Shown piece after piece: positions 6,158 to 20,497 of a stretch of 23,152 nucleotides of DNA. Position 1 is the first letter of the stretch, and each line of letters opens with the position of its first letter. The notes below the pieces were generated by a model. The model was not told the DNA's origin, ran no database searches, and saw nothing but the letters and a program-made list of their open reading frames with translations. Where the stretch lies: the NCBI GenBank assembly GCA_910578195.1, contig CAJTOY010000013.1, positions 1 to 23,152 on the forward strand, in the 5' to 3' direction. The translations under genes were made by a program, and so were the position numbers. The DNA comes from an uncultured Christensenella sp. GTDB taxonomy: Bacteria; Bacillota; Clostridia; Christensenellales; Borkfalkiaceae.

Positions 6158-6205
6158 GAGTAAATAAAAAATTTAAAAAAAATTTTTTGTCTGTTCGCTT
6201 CGTTA

Positions 6206-6243
6206 AATTGCCGCGCGTAGAACGGCGCGGGAATTTCGTGAAT
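6206..6243. repeat. 38-base palindromic repeat, copy 2
   Basis: Same orientation as the copy at 5702-5739 and different at three bases, one changing the loop and two changing its edge. Its hairpin core is CCGCGC (6211-6216) with GCGCGG (6225-6230). It falls inside the expected rpoB leader RNA. Confidence 0.7.
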
Positions 6244-6345
6244 AAAATTAAAAAATTTTTCACAGATTTTTTCCGGTGAAAAGATATATACGGATAATCG
6301 CCTGAGTGTGAAATATAAAAAACGGAAAAGGAGTATTTTTCTTAC

Positions 6346-10380
<4,035 letters not shown>

Positions 10381-10392
10381 GGGAGGTAACAT

Positions 10393-14037
<3,645 letters not shown>

Positions 14038-14049
14038 TCAAACGAACAG

Positions 14050-14080
14050 CGCACTCCCCGCCGCACAGCGGGGGAGTGTG
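14050..14080 (+). other. GC-rich intercistronic hairpin after rpoC
   Basis: CACTCCCC (14052-14059) pairs with GGGGAGTG (14071-14078), extended inwards by GC/GC across a one-base bulge. No T run follows, so it is not a standard intrinsic terminator. It may protect the rpoC 3' end or reduce expression of the small gene downstream. Confidence 0.5.
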
Positions 14081-14107
14081 CCGCCATAGTCAACTGAGGA
14101 AAGACAT

Positions 14108-14449
14108 ATGAGTGAATTTGAAGATTTGAGAATGATTGAACTCGTCAAAAAGTTCAAAGGCGACGTGTTGCAGATAGAGGAAACCAGAAGCGCCGCGCTT
14201 TTCAAGCAAGCGAGCAAGGATTTGCAAAGCGTATACAATTTTCACCTTACGGCGGATAAACCGTTTAAAAACGTTGACGCGTATCTGAAAAATATATACA
14301 AATCGTTCAACTGCTCGGCGGTTATCGTCAACTCGGCGTTAAAAAAGAAAGCGGTAAAAAGCGAAGATGCAACTCTGCTTGACGAGTGTATTCAGATAAT
14401 GATTAAGTGCTGCGACGTTATAATCGCGAAATTAAGCAAAAAGAAATAA
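14108..14449 (+). CDS. Small helical protein of unknown function downstream of rpoC
   Basis: 113 residues, no membrane segment or signal, rich in lysine, with three or four predicted helices. I do not recognise a family. Notable features are an N-terminal acidic stretch (SEFEDLR), a central aromatic NFHLTADKPFKNVDAYLKN segment, a cysteine-containing C-terminal helix (C98 in an ECIQIMIKCC run) and a basic end (KLSKKK). GAGGAAAG lies a few bases before the ATG, a good binding site. It starts 70 bases after rpoC on the same strand, and no terminator with a T tract lies between, so readthrough from rpoBC is plausible. Firmicutes often have ribosomal protein L7Ae-like genes or rpsL here; this is neither. 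Confidence 0.7.
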   Translation: MSEFEDLRMIELVKKFKGDVLQIEETRSAALFKQASKDLQSVYNFHLTADKPFKNVDAYLKNIYKSFNCSAVIVNSALKKKAVKSEDATLLDECIQIMIKCCDVIIAKLSKKK

Positions 14450-14483
14450 AAAAAATCCGTACCCGAAAGGTACGGATTTTTTT
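14447..14483. terminator. Bidirectional terminator between convergent genes
   Basis: ATCCGTACC (14455-14463), loop CGAAA, GGTACGGAT (14469-14477), with seven T ending at 14483 and an A run at 14447-14455 for the opposite strand. It closes the rpoBC unit and the popT unit. Confidence 0.9.
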
Positions 14484-15381
14484 AGTTTTCTTCGGTCGGC
14501 TCGCTTTTTTTATTGTTTTTCGCCTCGACGTACGCCGTCAGCGCAAAGCTTGCTATTATGCCGAGTACGCACAGCACGCACCCGACCGCGATATGCGCGG
14601 CGTTTAAAGAGGTGTAAACAAAGTCGGGGAAATTTTTGTTGTAGGTTATGAATATCGCGGGTATCGAGCCCAGCACGAACCCGATAATCGCCCACAGCGT
14701 GCCGCGCGGAAATTTTTTCATGAACAGCTTCATCAGCTTCGCAATGCTGAAAAACCCGATTATAAGCCCCGCTGCGAATAAAAACAGAACAAGCAATGAG
14801 TGTCCGAAATCTGTTTTCAGCCCCGAAATCGTCTCGAAAATGGGGTTGTAATATCCGAAAATCAGAAGAAGCATCGACCCGCTCACTCCGGGAACCACCA
14901 GCGCGCAGCTCGCCACCGCGCCTATTATAATGAGCAAGAAGTAGCCGTATACGGGCATTTCGGTGGACAAATCGGCTTTGCCGAGCTCGGGAATAAAACA
15001 AATTCCTATAACGACGGCAAGCGGTATTAGAATGGAAGCAACGTTGAACGGCTTGAACCCGTTTTTGACTCCGTCTTTGATAAGCTTCGGGCACGACCCG
15101 ACCATTAGCCCCGCAAAAAGCATAACGGTGGGGAAGGGTGCGTACTTCAAAGCGTATTTCAGCGGGAAGTACATTGCCGCAACCGCGAGCGCCGCGCCGA
15201 GCAGTATCGGGAAAAGGAAGGCGACGCTGTTTTTAAAATCCTTCCGTAAATCGCTTATTGCGCTTATCAGCTTATCGTAAACGTTCAACAGCACGGCAAG
15301 CGTTCCGCCGCTCACGCCGGGGATTATCATTGCAACGCCAATTACCGCGCCTATGCCCGTCTTTTTAAAAAATTCTTTCAT
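14482..15381 (-). CDS. popT: DUF368 undecaprenyl-phosphate transporter PopT
   Basis: A 299-residue polytopic membrane protein of the DUF368 family. Members return undecaprenyl phosphate, the lipid carrier for peptidoglycan and teichoic acid precursors, to the inner face of the membrane; the other such family is DedA/UptA. Two related re-entrant motifs, PGVSGGT (21-27) and PGVSGSM (164-170), mark its internal inverted repeat, and about eight to ten hydrophobic helices are visible. The cytoplasmic C terminus is charged (EAKNNKKSEPTEEN). It lies 39 bases after the ferredoxin gene on the same strand and may share its transcript. There is no clear ribosome binding site before the ATG. Family assignment is firm; the transport direction comes from studied relatives. 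Confidence 0.9.
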   Translation of the reverse strand: MKEFFKKTGIGAVIGVAMIIPGVSGGTLAVLLNVYDKLISAISDLRKDFKNSVAFLFPILLGAALAVAAMYFPLKYALKYAPFPTVMLFAGLMVGSCPKLIKDGVKNGFKPFNVASILIPLAVVIGICFIPELGKADLSTEMPVYGYFLLIIIGAVASCALVVPGVSGSMLLLIFGYYNPIFETISGLKTDFGHSLLVLFLFAAGLIIGFFSIAKLMKLFMKKFPRGTLWAIIGFVLGSIPAIFITYNKNFPDFVYTSLNAAHIAVGCVLCVLGIIASFALTAYVEAKNNKKSEPTEEN

Positions 15382-15420
15382 ATATTTATTTTACGTTTTA
15401 TCTTTGCCGAATATTAGCGG

Positions 15421-16320
15421 TTAAACAAATTCGGCGACGTCGATGCCGGCGTCTTCCAACCGTTCGTCGACCTCTCTGTAATATTTTTTGTACAGTCTGT
15501 AAATGCCCTTCGCGTAGTTCGGCACGAGCGGGAACATAACGCTGTCGTCGCGCGCGAGCTCCTCCAAGCGGTAGCTGCCGTTGACCTTCCAGAACTTGAA
15601 CACGCCGACGTGGATTGCGTCAGCTGGGCAGCCGAACGAACAGCCCATACACAGCACACAGTCATGCCCGAAGCTGAACTTGCCGTTTTCGTATTTTATG
15701 TTGTTTTCGGGGCAGGTCTTTTCGCACTTGCCGCAGTTAATGCAAAGATTGCCGTCGACCTTGAACATAGGGCCGTGCAGATGCGCGAACTTCGTTTCAA
15801 TCCAGCCGATTACTGCGGGAAGAACGTTTAAATACAGCGGAAGTCTGACTTCCTCGCGCTTGAAACTTTCCAGCTCGCGGCAGGTCAGCTTTACAAGCGC
15901 CTTCGCGTAAATCCACATCTGCTTCGCCATTTCGTCGCTGTGTCGGTAAATCATGTTGTACGGCATTACGATATGCCGCTCCATGGTCACGTCGTAGCCC
16001 TTTTGCGACAAAATTTTAATTATACTCTGCGACGACGCGTCGTTGAGGTGCAGTCCCTCGCCCGAGGTCTTGAAAACGAACGCGCGTCTGTACGCGACTT
16101 CGGGGAGGTTTTTGACAAATTTCAAAATGGGTTCGGGCGCATAGAACGCGTGAATGGGGTAACCGATACCGACAAGGTCGTAACCCTCCGCGGAGGGTGC
16201 GTTTCCGCTTTTCGCGGAAACGCGGTAAACGGTGACGTCCGCGTTCATAAATCTTTTAAACAGCGAGGCAACTTTCAATGTGTTGCCCGTGCCCGAAAAA
16301 ACGTATAAAATTACTTTCAT
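15421..16320 (-). CDS. EFR1-type flavodoxin/ferredoxin fusion protein
   Basis: A 299-residue electron carrier that joins an N-terminal flavodoxin-like domain to two [4Fe-4S] centres. SGTGNT (9-14) is the FMN phosphate loop, and GIGYPIHAFYAPEP (51-64) follows as the second FMN-contact region. The clusters are at C193, C196, C199, C203 and C221, C224, C227, C231, each CxxCxxCxxxC followed by a proline or phenylalanine context typical of bacterial 2[4Fe-4S] ferredoxins. The partner reductase is unknown; such proteins are common in anaerobic gut Clostridia. It begins eight bases after the stop of the SDR-zinc ribbon gene, which strongly suggests cotranscription and possibly a shared redox task. 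The binding site AAGAGAT is weak. Confidence 0.9.
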   Translation of the reverse strand: MKVILYVFSGTGNTLKVASLFKRFMNADVTVYRVSAKSGNAPSAEGYDLVGIGYPIHAFYAPEPILKFVKNLPEVAYRRAFVFKTSGEGLHLNDASSQSIIKILSQKGYDVTMERHIVMPYNMIYRHSDEMAKQMWIYAKALVKLTCRELESFKREEVRLPLYLNVLPAVIGWIETKFAHLHGPMFKVDGNLCINCGKCEKTCPENNIKYENGKFSFGHDCVLCMGCSFGCPADAIHVGVFKFWKVNGSYRLEELARDDSVMFPLVPNYAKGIYRLYKKYYREVDERLEDAGIDVAEFV

Positions 16321-16328
16321 ATCTCTTA

Positions 16329-17888
16329 TTATTTCGTATTTTCCATAAATTTATCTTCGTCGTCGGACAAGGGGTAGACGTCGTCGACCTCGTCTTGTCC
16401 GTGTGAGTCGAAATACACTTGCGAGTAGAAGGGGATATTCTTAGCCAACGCGCCGTAACGCCAGGGCTTCGGCTCGGTGCAGTGCGGGCACCAGTATCCG
16501 CCCTTTAAAACTGTGTAAGGTGTGGAGGAAAAGGTGTGTCCGTCGCGGCATTGCCACTCGATTTTTTTATGGATATCGCCCGCAACGTAGTTTTTTGCAA
16601 GGCACTTGCCGCCGCGGAACGCCGCCGCTCCGTCTAAATCCTCGAACGCGAGGGTTTCGAGCGGCTTACTCTCGTCATAGCCGTGGTCGAGCAAAAGCGC
16701 GCAATCCTTATCTTTCAGCTTTTTGTAGTCGATTTCGCCGTTTTCGGTTTTGCCCTCGCAAAGCAGAGGGAACTTTTTCCAGTCCGTGCCGATGCTTTCG
16801 AACTTTTCCCTGCTTCCGTAAAACGCCTTAATGCGCCCCTCTTTGCCGTGCTTGACCCAGTACATGGGCGCGTTGGTGTTTTTAAACAGCCTTTTAAACG
16901 CTAATTTCGAAATTATCGGCGCGGGCACGATTTTCGCAAGCTTGAAATAGGGATACTTTTTTTCCATTTTATCCCAGAAATCGTTGAACGTTTCGGTGCG
17001 GAAATGCAAAAACTCTTCCAGCTCGTCGCTGTCGTAGAACCATACGCCGTGGAAGTTGCGCGGAATGTTCCAGTTCGGTTTAAAGAATTTCTTCGCGCCC
17101 GAACCCATAAGCTTAAAGCCGCAATCCAGCGTTTCGAACCCCGTAAAACGGCAGCTTGCGCCTCCGCCTATGTTGTAAACTCTGTTCCAGAACCCGTCCA
17201 AGCTTCCCGCAAGGTCGCGCTCGACAAGGTTTTTGCATAGAATTCCGCTGTCCACGTCGGTGACCCACTCCAAAGCGCAGTTCCAGCTTGTGTGGAACAT
17301 GAGCCCGTCCTTCAAGTTGTTTGCAAACATATACTTGTGCAAAACGGCGGTTTGACGGAGGGATACGAATTTTTCAAGCCCGCTGTCCAAAACGTAACGC
17401 TCGGCTTTGAGCTTGTACGCCGAATAGCAGTCGTAATCGCTTGAAATAATCGGGTCGCCCACCCGTCCCCAGACGTGCGGATAACCTCTGTGTCCGTAGA
17501 GGGCGACGGTCGCGATATGCACGAACGCCGTCTTGTTTCCGCCCGCGATGACCGCGTCGACCAGATTTTTCGTGCCCACGAAATTGCTTAAATAAGTGGC
17601 GTGCGGGTCGTGGTCGGACTTCGGAGGAATTAAAGAAGCGCAGTTAATCAAATAATCTGCGCCGTCGATAAGTTTCACGCAGTCCTCGTAGCGGGCGATA
17701 TCGCCCTTGAAAAAGAAAATGCGGTCCTTGTATTTTTTTAAAGTATGTTTAACGAAAGCGGGAAGCTTCCTTTCCGCTTCGAAGATAAGACATCTTACCG
17801 TGAAATTTTCGGGCGACTGCATTAAACTGAATAAAACTTCGCCGCCCATGGCGCCCGTGGCGCCCGTCAATGCAATAACTTTTTTCAT
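16329..17888 (-). CDS. NAD-dependent epimerase/SDR with C-terminal zinc ribbon
   Basis: A 519-residue two-part protein. Residues 1 to about 300 are an extended short-chain dehydrogenase/epimerase: the Rossmann motif TGATGAMGG (8-16), acidic D63 after the third strand, the catalytic YxxxK (Y155, K159), and a substrate-loop region near 197-215. The rest (about 300-519) is unusual. It ends in a zinc-ribbon-like segment with C447, H451, C467 and C470, in the pattern WxCxxGHxF ... GxxCPHC seen in small DNA- or RNA-associated treble-clef domains. A family member of normal length has about 300-350 residues. The substrate is unknown. The gene has a good promoter at 17901-17930 but only about six bases of leader and no ribosome binding site. 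The ferredoxin gene follows after eight bases. Confidence 0.85.
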   Translation of the reverse strand: MKKVIALTGATGAMGGEVLFSLMQSPENFTVRCLIFEAERKLPAFVKHTLKKYKDRIFFFKGDIARYEDCVKLIDGADYLINCASLIPPKSDHDPHATYLSNFVGTKNLVDAVIAGGNKTAFVHIATVALYGHRGYPHVWGRVGDPIISSDYDCYSAYKLKAERYVLDSGLEKFVSLRQTAVLHKYMFANNLKDGLMFHTSWNCALEWVTDVDSGILCKNLVERDLAGSLDGFWNRVYNIGGGASCRFTGFETLDCGFKLMGSGAKKFFKPNWNIPRNFHGVWFYDSDELEEFLHFRTETFNDFWDKMEKKYPYFKLAKIVPAPIISKLAFKRLFKNTNAPMYWVKHGKEGRIKAFYGSREKFESIGTDWKKFPLLCEGKTENGEIDYKKLKDKDCALLLDHGYDESKPLETLAFEDLDGAAAFRGGKCLAKNYVAGDIHKKIEWQCRDGHTFSSTPYTVLKGGYWCPHCTEPKPWRYGALAKNIPFYSQVYFDSHGQDEVDDVYPLSDDEDKFMENTK

Positions 17889-17900
17889 ATGTACTGAATT

Positions 17901-17930
17901 ATTTTAACACACTTTTTTCCCGCGTGTCAA
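17901..17930 (-). promoter_or_regulatory. Promoter of the SDR-ferredoxin-popT unit
   Basis: On the minus strand: TTGACA (17930-17925), an 18-base spacer, TAAAAT (17906-17901). The start would be near 17894, only about six bases before the ATG at 17888, so the mRNA would be nearly leaderless. Confidence 0.65.
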
Positions 17931-17991
17931 ATGTTGAAATGTATAAAAATCAAGCGCGAGGTTAATAACGCAGATAGGAGGTTTATTAAAA

Positions 17992-18180
17992 ATGACAGAA
18001 ATCACTTCAAAGGAACTCGAACTTATTTCCGACGCGCTTACCGCAGAGGGCTTGCTTTGCAAAAAAGCGCGGGCGTATTCCAAGACCGTAACCGACGTCG
18101 ACCTTGCGTCGACGCTTATGAAAATCGCCGACGAGCACGAACAGAGATACAGCGCCTTGCTCGCGCTTATAGGAGGTTAA
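17992..18180 (+). CDS. Small helical protein, probable spore-coat-associated
   Basis: 62 residues forming two probable helices, with a ferritin-like look: KELELISDALTAEGLLCKKARAY then LMKIADEHEQRYSALLALI. Short clostridial coat-associated proteins with a histidine-containing HEQRYSALL-type second helix are similar in layout. AGGAGG lies ten bases before the ATG. The CotF-type gene starts four bases after the stop, so the two are one operon, and the pairing supports a coat or forespore role. No sporulation-sigma promoter could be identified confidently in 17931-17991. The fold is likely; the function is inferred from the neighbour. Confidence 0.65.
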   Translation: MTEITSKELELISDALTAEGLLCKKARAYSKTVTDVDLASTLMKIADEHEQRYSALLALIGG

Positions 18181-18183
18181 AAA

Positions 18184-18477
18184 ATGAAATTAACAAAAAT
18201 GGACTGCACATTAAACGAGAAGGATACCTTGCAGGATATGCTCGAAGCCGAAAAACAGCTTATGCAGCTTTACACCGTTGCGCTGTTCGAGGGCAGCACG
18301 AAGGCGGTCAGGAAGAACTTTTCCACTAATCTTATGGGCGTTGCGGAAAACCAGTACTGCATTTACACAAACATGCAGTCGCGCGGGTATTACGAACCCA
18401 AGCCTGCCGTCAAAACCATGATTGACGAGGCGAACGACACATTTAAAAAACAGAAAAAACAGCTTAAAGCAAATTAA
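18184..18477 (+). CDS. CotF-family spore coat protein
   Basis: A 97-residue protein matching the Coat_F (CotF) domain. The N-terminal helix NEKDTLQDMLEAEKQLMQLY and the later ENQYCIYTNMQSRGYYEPKPA resemble the family pattern, in which an aromatic residue followed by KPA closes the domain. The fold is a ferritin-like helical bundle, usually 80-150 residues, found in coat layers of Bacillus and Clostridia spores. It begins four bases after its small upstream partner, with AGGAGG before the ATG. The C terminus is lysine-rich (KKQKKQLKAN). It is followed directly by GC-rich palindromic repeats and then by the convergent ung gene. Confidence 0.82.
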   Translation: MKLTKMDCTLNEKDTLQDMLEAEKQLMQLYTVALFEGSTKAVRKNFSTNLMGVAENQYCIYTNMQSRGYYEPKPAVKTMIDEANDTFKKQKKQLKAN

Positions 18478-18483
18478 AAGTAA

Positions 18484-18516
18484 GGGGGGCGGCGATTTAA
18501 AAAATCGCCGCCCCCC
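18484..18516. repeat. 15-bp GC-rich palindrome, copy A
   Basis: GGGGGGCGGCGATTT (18484-18498) pairs perfectly with AAATCGCCGCCCCCC (18502-18516) around AAA. It sits seven bases after the CotF-type stop. The minus-strand reading ends in a T-containing tail; the plus-strand reading does not. Confidence 0.7.
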
Positions 18517-18534
18517 AAAGCAACACGCAAAAGT

Positions 18535-18552
18535 CCCGCCCGCGGCGGCGGG
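18535..18552. repeat. Short GC-rich hairpin between the two palindromes
   Basis: CCCGCC (18535-18540) and GGCGGG (18547-18552) flank CGCGGC. It is the middle of three hairpins in a 130-base stretch. Confidence 0.45.
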
Positions 18553-18584
18553 CTGCAACACCACATAAGCGACACAAAAAGAGA

Positions 18585-18614
18585 GGCGGCGATTTGAAAA
18601 AATCGCCGCCCCCC
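18585..18614. repeat. GC-rich palindrome, copy B; probable ung terminator
   Basis: GGCGGCGATTT (18585-18595) pairs with AAATCGCCGCC (18600-18610), the same core as copy A with a shorter stem. Read on the minus strand it is followed by CTCTTTTTG, so it can terminate the sugar-kinase-to-ung operon whose last gene ends at 18649. Confidence 0.6.
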
Positions 18615-18648
18615 TTAATAAATTAAAAAAATGCGTGAGTAACCTAAA

Positions 18649-19320
18649 TTAAAAATTCAAATCCCAGTCGATGGGTTTTTTGCCCTTCGACAAAAGATAA
18701 GCATTCGTCTTGGAAAAATGTCCGCACCCGAAAAACCCGTTGTACGCCGACAGAGGCGAGGGGTGCGCGCACTGCAAAATCAAGTGCTTTTTACTGTCGA
18801 TAAGCGGAACTTTGCTTCTCGCGTTTCCGCCCCAGAGAATAAACACGGTGTTTTCGGTGTTGTCCGAAATCAGCTTAATCACGTTGTCGGTGAACCACGC
18901 CCAGCCGCACTTCGAGTGCGAGTTAGCCGCATGCTCGCGCACGGTCAGCGTTGTGTTTAAAAGCAAAACGCCCTCTTTCGCCCATTTGGTGAGGTTGCCC
19001 GAATTCGGCTCCTTAATGCCCAAGTCGCTTTCAATCTCTTTATAAATATTCTGCAAAGAGGGAGGGAGTTTGACGCCCTCCTTGACCGAGAAACACAGCC
19101 CGTGCGCCTGATTCGGTTCGTGATAAGGGTCCTGTCCTAAAATAACCGCCTTCACGTCCGAAAGAGGGGTGTATCGGAAGCAGTTAAAAAGGTCGTACAT
19201 ATCGGGATAAACTATGTAATGCGTGTACTCGTATTTCAAAAACTCGCGTATCTTCGAATATTTCTCGTCCGAAAACAAGCCCCCCAAAAGCTCGTCCCAG
19301 CCCCCGCCGAGCGGCTTCAT
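18649..19320 (-). CDS. ung: Uracil-DNA glycosylase, family 1
   Basis: Ung removes uracil from DNA to start base-excision repair. From ATG 19320 the protein has 223 residues, a normal length. It shows the catalytic water-activating motif GQDPYHEPNQAHGLCFSV, the ILWG strand, and the DNA-intercalating HPSPLSAYNGFFGCGHFSK with the active-site histidine. The open frame reaches 19473, but that extension is arginine-rich shadow of the overlapping gene; GGAGG six bases before 19320 and the family start decide it. The ATG overlaps the TGA of the nucleosidase gene by four bases (ATGA), so it is last in a coupled operon of otherwise unrelated genes. Confidence 0.95.
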   Translation of the reverse strand: MKPLGGGWDELLGGLFSDEKYSKIREFLKYEYTHYIVYPDMYDLFNCFRYTPLSDVKAVILGQDPYHEPNQAHGLCFSVKEGVKLPPSLQNIYKEIESDLGIKEPNSGNLTKWAKEGVLLLNTTLTVREHAANSHSKCGWAWFTDNVIKLISDNTENTVFILWGGNARSKVPLIDSKKHLILQCAHPSPLSAYNGFFGCGHFSKTNAYLLSKGKKPIDWDLNF

Positions 19321-19973
19321 ACCCCGCCTCCGACGACGATATTTTTCAGTTCTCTTTTTAAAGTATCGGCGCACACCGCCAGATTTTTCATATACTGCTC
19401 GGTTGTGCTGCCGCTGCCCGCAAGGTCGGAAATCACCTTGTACGCCCTCAGCTCGACTTTCGCGTGCATGCACACCTGCGCAACAGCCGCGCCCTCCATA
19501 TCGCGGATATCCGCGCCGAGCTCGGTCAAAAGCTTGAAATCTTCCGCGCTGTCGTTAAATCTGTCGCCGGTTGCAAGCTTTTTAAGCGGATAGAGGGAGA
19601 GTGCGTCAAGCGCCAAAAAATTCTCCTTGCACTCGTCGAGAGTGCCGATTTTCGTGCCGTTTAACTGCGTTAAATCGAAATCGTATTGCACCGCGTGCGA
19701 AATTTCGTAAATTTTCCCTACTTCGAGCGAACCGTTCAGCCCGCCCGCAACGCCGACGTTGATAATAACCTCGGCGCCCAGCTCGTCAATGGCAATCTGC
19801 GTGCCCATGGCGGCGTTAACTTTGCCCACGCCGCAAACCACCACCCCGCAGCGCACGCCGTAAAGCTCGCCCGTCAGCACGCGCTTCCCGCAGAAGTTCA
19901 AAAACCTTCTGACGCGCATGACCTCCAAAATCGGCGCCGCCTCTTTTTCCATGGCAACTACAAACACCTTCAT
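19317..19973 (-). CDS. mtnN: 5'-methylthioadenosine/S-adenosylhomocysteine nucleosidase
   Basis: A 218-residue enzyme that splits methylthioadenosine and S-adenosylhomocysteine to adenine plus the thioribose compound, in methionine salvage and activated-methyl recycling. E11 (in MEKEA) matches the catalytic glutamate of E. coli Pfs, GVGKVNAA (48-55) forms the phosphate/ribose loop, GVAGGL (74-79) and ATGDRF (134-139) line the site, DMEGAA (158-163) holds the ribose-binding E160, and ISD (181-183) supplies the adenine-binding D183. AAAGGGG lies seven bases before the ATG. The ATG overlaps the upstream stop (ATGA) and its own stop overlaps ung (ATGA). Confidence 0.94.
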   Translation of the reverse strand: MKVFVVAMEKEAAPILEVMRVRRFLNFCGKRVLTGELYGVRCGVVVCGVGKVNAAMGTQIAIDELGAEVIINVGVAGGLNGSLEVGKIYEISHAVQYDFDLTQLNGTKIGTLDECKENFLALDALSLYPLKKLATGDRFNDSAEDFKLLTELGADIRDMEGAAVAQVCMHAKVELRAYKVISDLAGSGSTTEQYMKNLAVCADTLKRELKNIVVGGGV

Positions 19974-20497
19974 AATTTTTCCCCTTTTCTCAGTTTAAAT
20001 CTCTTCGTCGTGTGTTCGATACTCCCCTCGGCGCACAACGCGTAAATGCCCGCGGCAAAATCCGCCAAAACAGCCGTATCTTCGTACTTTTCGCCGTCGC
20101 AGTAGAGGGAGTATTCGTAATATTCAAGCCTTTTCAAATACTGCGCAAGCGTTCCGCCCTTCATTTTGACGTACGCTTCCTTGCTCACCCAGCCGAGAAA
20201 AAAGTAAATAAAATTCCCGTCAATCCATTTCCGTTCCCGTGCGGAAAGCCTCTTTAAAATATGTTCGAATTTCCTCGGTCGGTAAAACTCCAAATCGATG
20301 CCGACGGGCTTGTCCGAAAGCGCAATCATAGCCCTGCCCGCCGAGTGCGAAATCGAAAAATAAACGGGGTTTCCAGAAACGTATGGCTTTCCGTTTTCGT
20401 TTCGCTTAATTTCAAAACCCTTACCGAGCTTTCGCTCGATAAGAATCTCGGCTTTTCTGTGCACAAACTCGTTTTTCGTGTAATAAACTTCTATCAC
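19970..20497 (-). CDS. 4'-phosphopantetheinyl transferase, Sfp-type
   Basis: Transfers phosphopantetheine from coenzyme A to a serine of carrier proteins. From a GTG start at 20497 it has 175 residues, compact for the Sfp group. It shows FSISHS (47-52), the Mg-binding GIDLE (66-70, D68 and E70) and WVSKEAYVK (103-111, with K106 and E107 of the WxxKEA motif). No polyketide or peptide synthetase is in the window, so the client could be the acyl carrier protein or something elsewhere. The GTG overlaps the TGA of the sugar-kinase gene (GTGA) and its TGA overlaps the nucleosidase ATG. The open frame runs on to 21010, but upstream it is only a shadow of the kinase gene. No strong ribosome site is present, fitting coupling. 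Confidence 0.88.
   Translation of the reverse strand: MIEVYYTKNEFVHRKAEILIERKLGKGFEIKRNENGKPYVSGNPVYFSISHSAGRAMIALSDKPVGIDLEFYRPRKFEHILKRLSARERKWIDGNFIYFFLGWVSKEAYVKMKGGTLAQYLKRLEYYEYSLYCDGEKYEDTAVLADFAAGIYALCAEGSIEHTTKRFKLRKGEKL

Larger units (their letters stand above)
5982..6345. other. Divergent leader region between rqcP and rpoB
   Basis: No gene is visible here. It holds a perfect-consensus plus-strand promoter (5992-6020), a minus-strand promoter (6129-6157), a small GCCGA/TCGGC hairpin near 6091-6104, an A/T-tract run at about 6166-6188, copy 2 of the 38-base palindromic repeat, and the rpoB ribosome binding site. The two promoters face each other, so the rqcP and rpoB leaders should overlap as antisense RNA for roughly 95 bases. 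Confidence 0.6.

Noticed and set aside
19321..19473. Upstream start for uracil-DNA glycosylase
   Set aside because: Arginine-rich shadow of the nucleosidase gene; GGAGG and a four-base overlap fix the start at 19320.
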